Source: Kineosporia corallincola
GTDB taxonomy: Bacteria > Actinomycetota > Actinomycetes > Actinomycetales > Kineosporiaceae
Length of the DNA stretch: 64,000 bases
Direction: 5' to 3'
NCBI RefSeq assembly: GCF_018499875.1
Contig: NZ_JAHBAY010000019.1
Span: 62,001-126,000, forward strand
Shown here: positions 25,910-34,635 of the stretch, one piece after another
Numbering within the stretch: position 1 is the stretch's first letter
Layout: the number at the start of each line of letters is the position of its first letter
Notes under the pieces: model-generated
Told to the model about the DNA's origin: nothing
What the model saw: only the letters and a program-made list of their open reading frames with translations
Databases searched by the model: none
Made by a program: the position numbers and the translations under genes

Positions 25910-26982
25910 CGCCGCCCTGGACGAGCCGCACCGACAGCCACATGTGGTTGGGCGGCATGGGCTACCCCGACATTGGCGCTTGGCCAGAGCCCGTTCGTGG
26001 CTGCAGCGCGGTAACGACCGACGAGGGCGGCGACTCCGGTGATCAGGTTGGTCTGGGCGCTCCAGCCGAGGGTGTGAGCGGCCCGGGTGGGGTCGAGCTG
26101 CATGCGGAGGATGTCCCCAGGCCGGATCTGGCTCAGCCGGGTGCTGGTCCGCGGGACAAGGTCTGCGACAAGCTCGCGCAGTGTGCGGATGCTGGTCTCG
26201 GTACCGCTGCCGATATTGACCCGTCCCACGGGCGGAGAGCTGGCCGCGGCGATGAAGGCGGCGGTGACGTCGTCGATGTGGACGAAGTCACGGGTGGCGG
26301 TTCCGTCGCCGTGCATGCGGATGGCCGTCCCGTTGAGGGCGTCGGCGACGAAGCGGTCGATGACGGCGTTCGGGTTCCCGGCGCCGTAGACGTTTCCGAG
26401 GATCAGGGTGGTTGCCTTCAGGCCTCGCTCAGCCGCGAACCAGTCGAGGTATTCGACGGCTGCGGCTTTGCTGAGTCCGTACGGGCTGATCGGGGCCAGG
26501 CGGGAGGTTTCGGAGACCGGCAGTCGTTCGGGGCGCCCGTAGATGGCGCAGGTGGCCGCAAAGATCAGGTGCGCACCTGCCTCAGCGGCTGCTTCTGCCA
26601 CAAGCAGGCTGCCGTGGATATTGACGTCAGCATCGTGGACTGGCCGGGCCACGGAGGCCGGGACGGCGGCCTGAGCGGCCAGGTGCATGACGACCTCGGG
26701 CTGGTACTGGGCCAGCACGGCCCGGATCCCACCCGAGCGGATGTCCTGCCGGATCGTCGCTCGGGCGGTGCGCCACGGCTTGGGCATGTCCTGCGGCTCC
26801 GCAGCGGCGATGTCCAGCTCGACGACGTTCGCACCGGCCTCGCTCAGCGCCTGCACGAGGCGACGGCCGATGCCGCCCGCGGACCCGGTGACCAGGATGC
26901 GGCGGCCCCGAAGCCAGCTGGGCGGCCCCGGAAACTGTTTCAGGTGAGGATCGTCCGCCTGCTGCAGCTTGCGCTGGTTCAT
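25906..26982 (-). CDS. NDP-sugar epimerase/dehydratase, extended SDR (GalE-like)
   Basis: 358 residues of the extended short-chain dehydrogenase family. The NAD-binding motif is TGSAGGIG, near residue 35, after a 25-residue N-terminal tail. The catalytic region is ATCAIYGRPERLPVSETS followed by SPYGLSKAA with the Tyr-x3-Lys pair, and DFVHIDDVTAAF is typical of NDP-sugar epimerases. It probably makes or modifies the nucleotide-sugar donor for the glycosyltransferases encoded upstream in the same operon. It starts inside the phosphatase stop (4-nt overlap). Confidence 0.88.
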   Translation of the reverse strand: MNQRKLQQADDPHLKQFPGPPSWLRGRRILVTGSAGGIGRRLVQALSEAGANVVELDIAAAEPQDMPKPWRTARATIRQDIRSGGIRAVLAQYQPEVVMHLAAQAAVPASVARPVHDADVNIHGSLLVAEAAAEAGAHLIFAATCAIYGRPERLPVSETSRLAPISPYGLSKAAAVEYLDWFAAERGLKATTLILGNVYGAGNPNAVIDRFVADALNGTAIRMHGDGTATRDFVHIDDVTAAFIAAASSPPVGRVNIGSGTETSIRTLRELVADLVPRTSTRLSQIRPGDILRMQLDPTRAAHTLGWSAQTNLITGVAALVGRYRAAATNGLWPSANVGVAHAAQPHVAVGAARPGRR

Positions 26983-27638
26983 CGGGCACCTGCGATGTGG
27001 GCGATGTCGTTGTGGCAGAGCAGGACCCAGCGCTGTCCGTCGCCGGGCCGCAGCCAGGAGACCGGTTGCTGCTGCCACGTCGTGAGCGCGCTCTGGTGAG
27101 CGGCGAACCCGAGAGGCAAGGTTTCGGCGCTGTCCAGGCCGCAGAAAAAATGGTGGGCGGCGGTGACGGTCTCGCCGTGACCGACCAGCAGGACCCGCTG
27201 GCCGCGGTGACGCTCCAGTAGCTCACGCAGGGCGTGGTGGACGCGTTTTTGATGGTGGTGCGACGATTCGGCGCCTGCGGCCAGGGGCCGCTCGGGGTAC
27301 AGGTTCGGGGCGGCTCCGAACTGGGCGATGACCTCTTCCCAGCGGCAGCCGTCTGCGGCGCCGTAGTCAGGTTCGCGCAGGTCCTCGATCACGTTCGGAG
27401 CCAGACCAGTGGTCTGGGCGATCGCGTCGGCGGTCTGGGCTGCTCGCGGGATCGGGCTGGTGTAGAGGGCGTCGTAGGGATGGTGGGTGTGCTCGATGGC
27501 CAGGCGCTGGGCGAGGAACTCGGCCTGCTGGCGGCCCGTGGGGGTCAGTCCGCGGCACCGGTCCGGCCCTTCGATGACCTGCTCGGTGTTACACCAGGCC
27601 TGCCCGTGACGGGCGATGGTCAGTTCTCCGTTCTGCAT
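26979..27638 (-). CDS. Histidine phosphatase (phosphoglycerate mutase-like)
   Basis: 219 residues. The phosphohistidine motif is ARHGQAWCN (RHG), with EGPDRCRGLTPTGRQQA after it, the Glu-containing segment REPDYGAADG, and the second catalytic His in LLVGHGETV. Members remove phosphate from small metabolites or proteins. Within an operon that also carries two kinase-like genes, a sugar-phosphate or phospho-product phosphatase is plausible. ATG 27638 lies inside the 3' end of the preceding glycosyltransferase gene (19-bp overlap), the only junction in the operon that is not a 4-nt overlap. Confidence 0.9.
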   Translation of the reverse strand: MQNGELTIARHGQAWCNTEQVIEGPDRCRGLTPTGRQQAEFLAQRLAIEHTHHPYDALYTSPIPRAAQTADAIAQTTGLAPNVIEDLREPDYGAADGCRWEEVIAQFGAAPNLYPERPLAAGAESSHHHQKRVHHALRELLERHRGQRVLLVGHGETVTAAHHFFCGLDSAETLPLGFAAHQSALTTWQQQPVSWLRPGDGQRWVLLCHNDIAHIAGAR

Positions 27639-28777
27639 GGCGTTCTCCCCACGATCTCTCGGTAGAAGGACAGGCACTGCGCTGCATGAGACGCGGCCGT
27701 GAACTGTGACGAGCGCGCTCTCGCGGCATCGGTGACACGGCTGCGGTAGTTGGAATCCAAGGCCAGCCGGTCGAGGGCGGCCGCCAGAATCTTGGGCTCA
27801 CCGGGCGCTACAACGGTGCCGGCGGCCTGGATCAGCTCGCTCATGTTGGCCACGTCGGTCGCGATGACCGGGCGGCCGGCGACCAGGTAGTCAGCGATCG
27901 CGCCCGAGCCCTGGAACGTGGCATCCGGTTGGTAGGGAAAGAGCCCGGCATGGCTGCCGGCAACGAGCGTGGCCCGGGCCGAGCCATCCAGATACTCCGG
28001 CAGGACCACGAACTCAGCAGCTCTTCCCAGCCGGACCGCACGCCCGACAGCGGACCGAAGGTCGGCTCCGGCTTGGGCCGGGTCATCCCAGAACGGTCCG
28101 GCCAACACGACCCGCAGCCGGGAACGGGTCAGCTTCAGCGCCTGGACGAGACCGGGGACGTCTTTCCACGGCGCGGCGTATCCGCTCAGTGTCAGCACCG
28201 TGGTGCCGGGGCGCGGATCGCGCAGCACGGCATTCAAGCGCGGGCTGGTGGAGGGGCGGACGTCCTCGGGAATGGTGGTGGGTAACGCAATCGTGCGCGA
28301 GAGCTGGCCGGCGGTGTTGGGCAGTCGGGCCTCTAGGATCCGGCGGCCGTAGTCGCCGAAGAAGACCCGGGCGCTGCCGGTCAGGGTCTTGTCAACGGCG
28401 TTCGTGAGTTGGGTGTTCGGGCGGTGCCGGCGGAAGAGGGTCGGTTCCAGCGCGTGGACGTGTGCCACGGCTGGCGGGCCAACGGTTCCGAAGCGGGGCT
28501 GCCAGATCGTCGGCAGGAGTTGCTCGAGTTCGAGGTTGCCGAAGTGGAGGCTGAGCAGGTCGTAGGCGCCGGGGTCGGCTTGCGCGGCGAGGTCTTGGGC
28601 CGCGACCAGTATCCGCTGTATGGGTAGGAATTCGTCGCGGTCCTGGTCGTAGGGCACCCCGGCTGATCCGAGGCGATCGACGTGCGCTCCGAGACGGCGC
28701 AGGTGGGTGGCCAGGACATCGAGGTAGGGCGGGAGACTGCCCCCGGGGTGGTCGGGTCCGACCAGCAGCACTTTCAT
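27620..28777 (-). CDS. Glycosyltransferase, GT4-like (second of two)
   Basis: 385 residues with the two-domain GT-B layout. The N-terminus MKVLLVGPDHPGGSLPPYL carries a Gly-rich donor/acceptor loop; the C-terminal half holds VLTLSGYAAPWKDVPGLVQA and LRVVLAGPFWDD, then the donor-binding E/D-rich segment around GSGAIADYLVAGRPVIATD. It would transfer a sugar from a nucleotide donor to an unknown acceptor. There is no signal peptide or membrane helix. It is coupled by ATGA overlap to the glycosyltransferase gene upstream. Confidence 0.82.
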   Translation of the reverse strand: MKVLLVGPDHPGGSLPPYLDVLATHLRRLGAHVDRLGSAGVPYDQDRDEFLPIQRILVAAQDLAAQADPGAYDLLSLHFGNLELEQLLPTIWQPRFGTVGPPAVAHVHALEPTLFRRHRPNTQLTNAVDKTLTGSARVFFGDYGRRILEARLPNTAGQLSRTIALPTTIPEDVRPSTSPRLNAVLRDPRPGTTVLTLSGYAAPWKDVPGLVQALKLTRSRLRVVLAGPFWDDPAQAGADLRSAVGRAVRLGRAAEFVVLPEYLDGSARATLVAGSHAGLFPYQPDATFQGSGAIADYLVAGRPVIATDVANMSELIQAAGTVVAPGEPKILAAALDRLALDSNYRSRVTDAARARSSQFTAASHAAQCLSFYREIVGRTPCRTEN

Positions 28778-29937
28778 GCGGTCGCCGCCGCGCCGAGCAG
28801 CCCCTGGTAGGCCTTGATCGTTGCGGCGGCGTTGCGATCCCATCGGAAGGTCGAGGGCAGATCGCCGCGTAAAGTCGTTGGCTGGTAGAGGAGTTGGAGC
28901 AGGTCGTCCTCGTCGCGATAGCGGTAGCCGGTGCTGGCGTGCCTCACGAGCTCGGCGCCGGCGGCCAGGTCGGCGGGGATCAGGGCCGGGGTCCCGCAGG
29001 CCAGGGCCTCGGCGATCGCCAGGCCATAGCCCTCCCACCGGGAGGTGCTCAGCAGATAGTCCGCGCGCCGGTACACGGCCGGTAGGTCCGCGGTGTCGAG
29101 GTCTTGGCACACCAGGACGTTCGGCGGAAGTTGCACCGGGTATTGCACCAGCCCGTGCCCCAGGACGATCAGAATCCGCACCGACTCCCCCAGCACGGTA
29201 GCCACGTGCTGCAGCCGGTCGAATCCCTTCATCTGCGTGAACTTTCCGACCCACACCAGGCGCACCAGCCCATCGCCACGACGGTCCCGGCCATCGCGAT
29301 AGCCGTCGTCGAAGTACTCGGCCCAGGACGCGTGTTTGGCCAACAGCGTGTTCAAGGGCTGGCGGTTGATGACGGTTCCGGTCCGGTCGAGTTCGACGCC
29401 CCACCCGGATTCCGGGCGGGTGACGCCGGAGGCTGTGAAACGGTCGCGATCGACGCCGTTGGCGATGACGGCTGGCCGGGCGATGCCGTAGGCGCTGGCC
29501 AGGTCGTCGGCGGCGAACTGGCTGACCGCGACCATCGCATCGGCCCGACGGCATAGCTGCTGTTCGTCCCGGGCCAGGTCAGCGGCGTTCATCGTCGCCG
29601 CGGACAGGTCACCGCGTACCAGCACCGGCGCCCGGGCGCTGCGCGGGCGGGCCAGGTAGGTGAGCAGCTCGGCCTCCCAGGTCGAGCACTCGATCACATC
29701 CGGCCCCACCCGATCCAACGCATCGGCCACAGCTGCGCGGTGTGCGATCAGGTCGTTGGTGCGCGGCAGCGTCACCACGCTCATACCCGCGCGCTGCACC
29801 GGGTGTGGGGTCTCCTGGGTGATCAGTACGACGTCGATACCGGCCTTCACGAGTTCCTCGGCCAGCGCCAGGTACAGGGTGCAGATCCCGCCCCGCACGA
29901 TCTTGTGCAGGTCTCGGTGAACCAGCACCACCTTCAC
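28774..29937 (-). CDS. Glycosyltransferase, GT4 (first of two)
   Basis: 387 residues, GT-B fold. The start MKVVLVHRDLHKIVRGGICTL has the Gly-Gly acceptor loop, and the second domain shows LVWVGKFTQMKGFDRL, ILIVLGHGLVQ and the donor site STSRWEGYGLAIAEALACG, which carries the E-x7-E pattern of family GT4. The likely role is adding a hexose-type sugar in the cytosol. It overlaps the downstream and upstream genes by 4 nt each, so expression is tightly linked to the kinase and glycosyltransferase genes around it. Confidence 0.9.
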   Translation of the reverse strand: MKVVLVHRDLHKIVRGGICTLYLALAEELVKAGIDVVLITQETPHPVQRAGMSVVTLPRTNDLIAHRAAVADALDRVGPDVIECSTWEAELLTYLARPRSARAPVLVRGDLSAATMNAADLARDEQQLCRRADAMVAVSQFAADDLASAYGIARPAVIANGVDRDRFTASGVTRPESGWGVELDRTGTVINRQPLNTLLAKHASWAEYFDDGYRDGRDRRGDGLVRLVWVGKFTQMKGFDRLQHVATVLGESVRILIVLGHGLVQYPVQLPPNVLVCQDLDTADLPAVYRRADYLLSTSRWEGYGLAIAEALACGTPALIPADLAAGAELVRHASTGYRYRDEDDLLQLLYQPTTLRGDLPSTFRWDRNAAATIKAYQGLLGAAATA

Positions 29938-30860
29938 GAGATCACACGTCCAAGATCACGAGCCAGACCGCGGACCCGTGCCCGGACCTGCTCCCAGGTC
30001 GGCGACAGATAAGCCAGACGATCGTCTCGCAGGTGCCCGGCGGGAAGTTCTCGGTGAGTGCGCAGTTCCCGCGTGCAGATTGTGGCCACGTTGCACCAAA
30101 ACCCCGCCTGCGCAACCAAAGAGCTGCCCACCAGCTCCTGCTCGATGCGGGCCTGCACGGACGGGATACGCCCGAGCAGGAGCCACAGCACAGCGGCATC
30201 CAGGCCGGGCAAGAACCGGCCCGTGAACTCCCAGTCCAGGACACCACTGAGCCCGCCGGCGTCGGCGAGCACGTTGGCCGGCAATAGGTCGCCGTGGGCC
30301 AGCTGCATCGGGCCCGCGGCCTTGGCCAAGATGTTCAGCGCCGTCTCGTCGCGGGCGTCGAGCAACCCATGTGCGCGGTAGCGGGTGAAGCGATCCTGGT
30401 AGTCCCACACCAGAGGGAAGGCACCCTCAGGCGCGGCCCACGTCTGCAGGGCGCCGGCGGCCTCGAGCAGGGCAGTGACCTGCTCGAGGCCCAGGTCCTG
30501 AGGGTAGCGATCATGGGAGATCGGGGCGCCGGGCAGCCGGGTCATCACCAGCACGCCGGCGGCCACGTCGGCAGCGATCAGGCGCGGTGCGGACACCGGC
30601 AGCGGGTACTCGGTGAACGCCTCGTAGGTGCTGATCTCGGCGGCGAACTTGGCCTGCCAGAACGCGCTGCCCTCCAGCAGCACCTTGACCACGACGCTCT
30701 GGCCACCGACGTCAGCGGCCAGGAGCGCTGCCTTGTCGTTCTGATGGATGAGTAGGTCACTGCCCTCGGCCAGCCTCAGATCCGTTACCCGGCCGTCGGC
30801 AGCGAGGGCGGCACGAACGCGTTCGAGCCAACTGCTGTTCATGCCGTCAGGCGCGCTCAC
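29934..30860 (-). CDS. Aminoglycoside phosphotransferase-family kinase
   Basis: 308 residues of the protein-kinase-like APH fold. The catalytic loop is LAHGDLLPANVL (H-x-D-x4-N) and the metal-binding Asp is in GVLDWEFTG; the N-terminal lobe carries VVVKVLLEGSAF with the ATP-binding Lys. Members phosphorylate hydroxyl groups of small molecules such as aminoglycosides, sugars, choline or homoserine. In this biosynthetic-looking context it more likely acts on a pathway sugar or product, either as a biosynthetic step or self-protection. GTG 30860 was chosen for its 4-nt overlap; ATG 30842 is in frame. Confidence 0.88.
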   Translation of the reverse strand: MSAPDGMNSSWLERVRAALAADGRVTDLRLAEGSDLLIHQNDKAALLAADVGGQSVVVKVLLEGSAFWQAKFAAEISTYEAFTEYPLPVSAPRLIAADVAAGVLVMTRLPGAPISHDRYPQDLGLEQVTALLEAAGALQTWAAPEGAFPLVWDYQDRFTRYRAHGLLDARDETALNILAKAAGPMQLAHGDLLPANVLADAGGLSGVLDWEFTGRFLPGLDAAVLWLLLGRIPSVQARIEQELVGSSLVAQAGFWCNVATICTRELRTHRELPAGHLRDDRLAYLSPTWEQVRARVRGLARDLGRVIS

Positions 30861-31822
30861 CAGAGGACCTCCTCGTCGGTGGAAGCGGGACCGGTGGCCG
30901 GGTCGGCCACCAGAGCCAGCTGCGCTTCGAACTCCTTGCGAGACAGGTCCCCGTTGATCGAGTCCCGCAGCAGGCGCAGCGTTCGCTCGTAGTAGTACAT
31001 GTCCGTCGGCAGCCCAGCGCTCAGGCGGGCCTCGAGGACCTCGTACATCCGGTAGAACAGCTCCCGGTGTACGCCCGCCGTACTGGCGGGCTCCACCGGC
31101 CAGCGCTCGTGCAACAGCCGCTGGCCCTTCTCGAACCGCCGTGACCCGGCGATCGTCGTGGCCGCATCGCCCGTCATCGACGCCGCTTGCGAGATGCGGT
31201 GGTAGACGGTGGTCGGCGTGTTCAGATGCCGCATCCGCCAGTCGTGCCCGAAGACCAGGCCCAGCCACAGGGCGTAGTCCTCCTGCAAGACGTCGCCCGG
31301 GTTGAGCGCGGCATCGTGCGGGTCGAACCGGCGGGTCACGACCGAGATGACCGGGGTCAGGTTCGTGACCGCTAGAAGATCAGGGTTGAACGGGTGATCG
31401 AAGCGGTGGCGGGAGGGGACCACCTGACCCGGCTGTGCCAAGGAATGCGCCACCAGGCACGTCGTGTAGACCGCGTCCACGTTCTCGTCGCCGAGGCCGG
31501 CCAGGGCCGTGCGCAGGTGGTGGGGCAGCCAGATGTCGTCGTCGTCCAGGAACGCCACGTACTGGCCTTCGGTGGCGGCGATGCCGACCTTCCGGGCCGC
31601 GGACAGGCCCAGGTTCACGCTGAGGTTGATCAGGCGGATCGTGGCGGAGGTCTGCTGACGGACCTCGTCTACGATCGCGGTGACGTCGGGGCCGCCGTCG
31701 TTGACCAGCACGACCTCGTGGCCGTCCACGTCCTGGACGCCCACGCTGGTCAGGGCCCGGCGCAGACCTTCGGGCCGGTTGTACGTGGTGATGACGGAGC
31801 TCACCGTCGCCGAGGTGCTCAC
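30857..31822 (-). CDS. Glycosyltransferase family 2
   Basis: 321 residues. The GT-A fold is shown by SVITTYNRPEGLRRAL at the N-terminus, NLGLSAARKVGIAAT, and the DDD motif in VAFLDDDDIWLP that binds the metal-nucleotide donor. VLQEDYALWLGLV holds the acceptor-side ED pair. There is no membrane segment. It is one of three glycosyltransferases in the operon, so the product may carry several sugars, or the acceptor may be extended stepwise. GTG 31822 overlaps the HprK-like gene by 4 nt. Confidence 0.92.
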   Translation of the reverse strand: MSTSATVSSVITTYNRPEGLRRALTSVGVQDVDGHEVVLVNDGGPDVTAIVDEVRQQTSATIRLINLSVNLGLSAARKVGIAATEGQYVAFLDDDDIWLPHHLRTALAGLGDENVDAVYTTCLVAHSLAQPGQVVPSRHRFDHPFNPDLLAVTNLTPVISVVTRRFDPHDAALNPGDVLQEDYALWLGLVFGHDWRMRHLNTPTTVYHRISQAASMTGDAATTIAGSRRFEKGQRLLHERWPVEPASTAGVHRELFYRMYEVLEARLSAGLPTDMYYYERTLRLLRDSINGDLSRKEFEAQLALVADPATGPASTDEEVLW

Positions 31823-32913
31823 GAGGCCACCGCCGTCAGCTCGTTCAGCAAGGTGGTGGGGTCACCGGAGTGCGCGTAGCGCAGGCCAGGCGCGGTGGCG
31901 GCCACCAGCCCGCTCAGGCAGGCGCCGTCCCGGGCGAATGTCTCGGCGTCGCGGTGGTCCTCGGTGATGAATCGTTCGCTGAGCCGACCCTCGTCGAACC
32001 AGTCCAGACGCAGGTGCCCTGCCAGCTCACGGGCCGTGTCCACGACGCTCACCGCGCTCACGCCAGGGGCCGTGGTGACCTTGTCGGCCGTGCTGTCTGT
32101 GGCGCTCAGGCTGGTTGCGTCTGCCAGATAGGCGGGAAAGACGATGCTGACATGCAGGTTCTGCAGGGGCACGAACACCGGATTGAGCTGACCGAACCCG
32201 GTGTAGGTGAAGTAGGCGGCCTCGTCTGCCCCATACCGCTCCCGGGCCGGGCGCCGGCGCCAGAGGTCGATGTCGAAGCCGTTGAGGTCCCATGCCTGCG
32301 GCAGGCGCTCCCACAGGTCGACCAGGGTTCCGGCCTTGACCGGGATCGGGGTCGGCAACGACGTCGCGATCAGCCCGCGATCGCTGTCGGGCAGGAGGAT
32401 CAGGTGGTCGTTCGACAGCCACTGCCAGCCATGATCGAGCACGCACCGCAGCGCGAGAGTCGTCTTCCCACCGCGCTTGTCCGCAGCGAACACGATCATC
32501 TGCTCATCGTTGTAGACCGCCGAGGCATGAATCATCGTGTACCCGGCGGCCTCACACGCCTGCAGAAACACTTCCCGTACCAGCTTGCGGGTCGTCACTG
32601 CCAGGCTGAGCGGTGACTGCGACCGCACCCGAACGGTACGGGCTGCCCGATCGACGTCCACCCCGACACCGAAGCTGGTGCGCACGGCCGCGTTGTGTCC
32701 CGGTAAGGCTTCGGCGACGACCGTCCATGACGGCTGCTGCGCCGCACCCGCCACAGAGGTCAGGGGGTAGAACTCGGCCATCGTCTCCAGCACCAGGTCC
32801 ACGCTGGATTGGATCTCGACGACGGTATCCCCCAGCCGCGCCCGGACCATCCCAGTCCCCGCTCTCTGGCCCGGCGCTCTGCCCGCGTGGCCGTCATGCG
32901 TCTTCTTCACCAT
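31819..32913 (-). CDS. HPr kinase/phosphorylase-like P-loop kinase
   Basis: 364 residues. The core MIHASAVYNDEQMIVFAAD, then KRGGKTTLALRC (residues 127-157), is that of HprK-like kinases: a conserved His129, a Walker A variant A144-x4-GKT, and an LSNDHLIL segment that supplies the acidic residues. True HPr kinases modify Ser46 of HPr, but no HPr gene is here, and similar stand-alone proteins occur in peptide natural-product clusters where they phosphorylate a serine. The N-terminal 110 residues are a separate unknown domain. ATG 32913 has GGGAGGAG 8 nt upstream, the strongest ribosome binding site of the operon, fitting its position as first gene. Confidence 0.78.
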   Translation of the reverse strand: MVKKTHDGHAGRAPGQRAGTGMVRARLGDTVVEIQSSVDLVLETMAEFYPLTSVAGAAQQPSWTVVAEALPGHNAAVRTSFGVGVDVDRAARTVRVRSQSPLSLAVTTRKLVREVFLQACEAAGYTMIHASAVYNDEQMIVFAADKRGGKTTLALRCVLDHGWQWLSNDHLILLPDSDRGLIATSLPTPIPVKAGTLVDLWERLPQAWDLNGFDIDLWRRRPARERYGADEAAYFTYTGFGQLNPVFVPLQNLHVSIVFPAYLADATSLSATDSTADKVTTAPGVSAVSVVDTARELAGHLRLDWFDEGRLSERFITEDHRDAETFARDGACLSGLVAATAPGLRYAHSGDPTTLLNELTAVAS

Positions 32914-33247
32914 GGCTCGTGCTCCTCCCGTATGGCCAGACCTCGGCCAGGGTCGTCAATCAAGTCAGCGCAGGGCGGCGGATGCGGACATCACCACGAA
33001 CAAGCAGCCGCGCGGGCCGCCCGGACCTCGGGCCGGTGGCAGCTACCGTTTCGCACCCCGCGGTCCGCCGCTCGTCGCAGCCTCCTGCTTCGCGACGACG
33101 GACCGAGAGCCTCAGCTGCACAGGGATTGACAGGGCAACCGCCGTGCATTCCCTGTCCAGTGCGGCGTTAGAGACAAGTCAAGGCCAGGGGTTGCCCGGG
33201 CAGCTAGAGTTGAACGCGCGGCAGGACGTTTATCCGGTTTAAACCCG
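32914..33247. promoter_or_regulatory. Divergent control region with two inverted repeats
   Basis: This 334-bp gap separates the leftward operon from the rightward regulator gene. GACAGGG (33129-33135) and CCCTGTC (33151-33157) form a perfect 7-bp inverted repeat, with TTGACA at 33127-33132 in its left arm. A second perfect palindrome, GGTTTAAACC (33236-33245), ends 2 bp before the regulator start codon. Either could be the regulator's binding site. Confidence 0.45.
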
Positions 33248-34621
33248 ATGGAGTTCTTCGTGGACACGACGCCGGCTCGGCGATCGGCGAACCAGCTCCT
33301 GCGTCAGCAACTGCGTGAGCTGGAGATGACGTACGAGTCCCTGGCTCGCGCCGTGTCCAAAGTGGCTGCCGAGAACGGTGAAGTGCTGCGTACCAACAAG
33401 TCCGCCGTGGCTCACTGGATCGCGGGAACCGAACCCGCAGAGCGGACTGCCCTCTACATCATTGAGGCCCTCTCACGCCGGGCTGGGCGCTCAATATCGG
33501 CTCGCCAGATCGGCTTTCGCACCGAATCGCAGATCCTGCTGCCAGGACGGCATCCTGGCCAGACCGCGGCCGCCCTGTCCTGTGTGGAGCTGGAACACCC
33601 AGGTGCCCTCTCAACAGCCGTCTATACGGTCACCGCGACGCAGGTGCCCCTGGCCTACGATCCAGAGCCCGTCTCACGCCTGATTCAGGCGAGCTCCGGA
33701 CGCGCCCGCATCGGCGCCCAGGACGTGGGCGTCGTGCGAACCGTCACCCAGGCCTTCGCATCCGCCGACGAGATCCTCGGCGGAGGGCACGGCCTGTCCA
33801 CCGTCGCGACCTATCTCGCCGACACCGCGGCCCCGATGCTGAACGGCCGCTTCGCCTCCGAACAGGTTCGCCGGGATGCCTTCGCTGCCGCCTCCGAACT
33901 GGCCTGGTTGCTGGGTTGGAAACGCCACGATCTCGGTCACGAGGGCGCAGCCCAGCAGTACTACCTCCTCGGCTACCAGCTCGCTATGGAGGCCGATCCA
34001 CGCGCTCACGCCGCCTGGATGATGCGCGCCATCGCCCATCAAGCCCTGAGCCTGAACCACCCTCAGCATGGACTCGCCCTTCTTCAGAAAGCCCTGCTGC
34101 AGTCCCGCGGCAGCCTCGACGGCTCCACCGAGGCGCTGCTGTACATCACCCAGGCCAGAGCCCACGCCGCTCTGCAGGAACGCGCCCCGGCAGCCCGCGC
34201 GCTCCTTGCAGCAGAGGACGCCCTGCGTCGCCCTGCTGATCCGCAGCCGAGCTACTCACGGCTGATGGGGCCACCTCAGGCAGCTGTGGACTCCCACACC
34301 GCCCGGACCCTCACCGAGATCGGGGATCACGCCGGCGCAGCCCACCGCCACCGTGCAGCCTTCGCTTCCTGGGACCTGCAGACGTACCCCCGGGTGCACC
34401 TGCTGACGCACATGGACCTCGGCGACAGCCTGGCCGCACAAGCTCACGCCGACGAAGCCATCAACGCCTGGAACCGGGCCGTTGACCTGGCCGAAGGCAT
34501 GGACTCCGGACGCAGCCGATCGGCCTTCGAAGCAATTCGAGGCGCACTTGGCGTCTACCGGCGCAGGAAGGTTCCGGGGGCATCAGGGCTCGCTCAGCGA
34601 ATCCGCGACCTGGCTTCGTGA
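33248..34621 (+). CDS. XRE-like regulator with TPR-like C-terminal region
   Basis: 457 residues. The first 80 form an atypical helix-turn-helix (LRQQLRELEMTYESLARAVS, then NKSAVAHWIAGTEP); the remaining part is helical with repeat-like segments such as AAASELAWLLGWKRHD and EGAAQQYYLLGYQLAMEADP, consistent with tetratricopeptide repeats that bind a ligand or peptide. It is divergent from the eight-gene operon and followed 14 bp later by a NUDIX gene. It is the natural candidate to control both directions. ATG 33248 directly follows a perfect GGTTTAAACC palindrome, suggesting autoregulation. Confidence 0.82.
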   Translation: MEFFVDTTPARRSANQLLRQQLRELEMTYESLARAVSKVAAENGEVLRTNKSAVAHWIAGTEPAERTALYIIEALSRRAGRSISARQIGFRTESQILLPGRHPGQTAAALSCVELEHPGALSTAVYTVTATQVPLAYDPEPVSRLIQASSGRARIGAQDVGVVRTVTQAFASADEILGGGHGLSTVATYLADTAAPMLNGRFASEQVRRDAFAAASELAWLLGWKRHDLGHEGAAQQYYLLGYQLAMEADPRAHAAWMMRAIAHQALSLNHPQHGLALLQKALLQSRGSLDGSTEALLYITQARAHAALQERAPAARALLAAEDALRRPADPQPSYSRLMGPPQAAVDSHTARTLTEIGDHAGAAHRHRAAFASWDLQTYPRVHLLTHMDLGDSLAAQAHADEAINAWNRAVDLAEGMDSGRSRSAFEAIRGALGVYRRRKVPGASGLAQRIRDLAS

Positions 34622-34635
34622 TTAGGATCTTCCCC

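Noticed and set aside
29934-30860. The APH-family kinase as an antibiotic resistance gene
   Set aside because: It sits inside a coupled glycosyltransferase operon and the family also phosphorylates sugars and metabolites; resistance cannot be claimed from sequence.
31819-32913. True HPr kinase of the phosphotransferase system
   Set aside because: No HPr or PTS genes are near, the Walker A motif is a variant and the N-terminal domain does not look like that of HprK.
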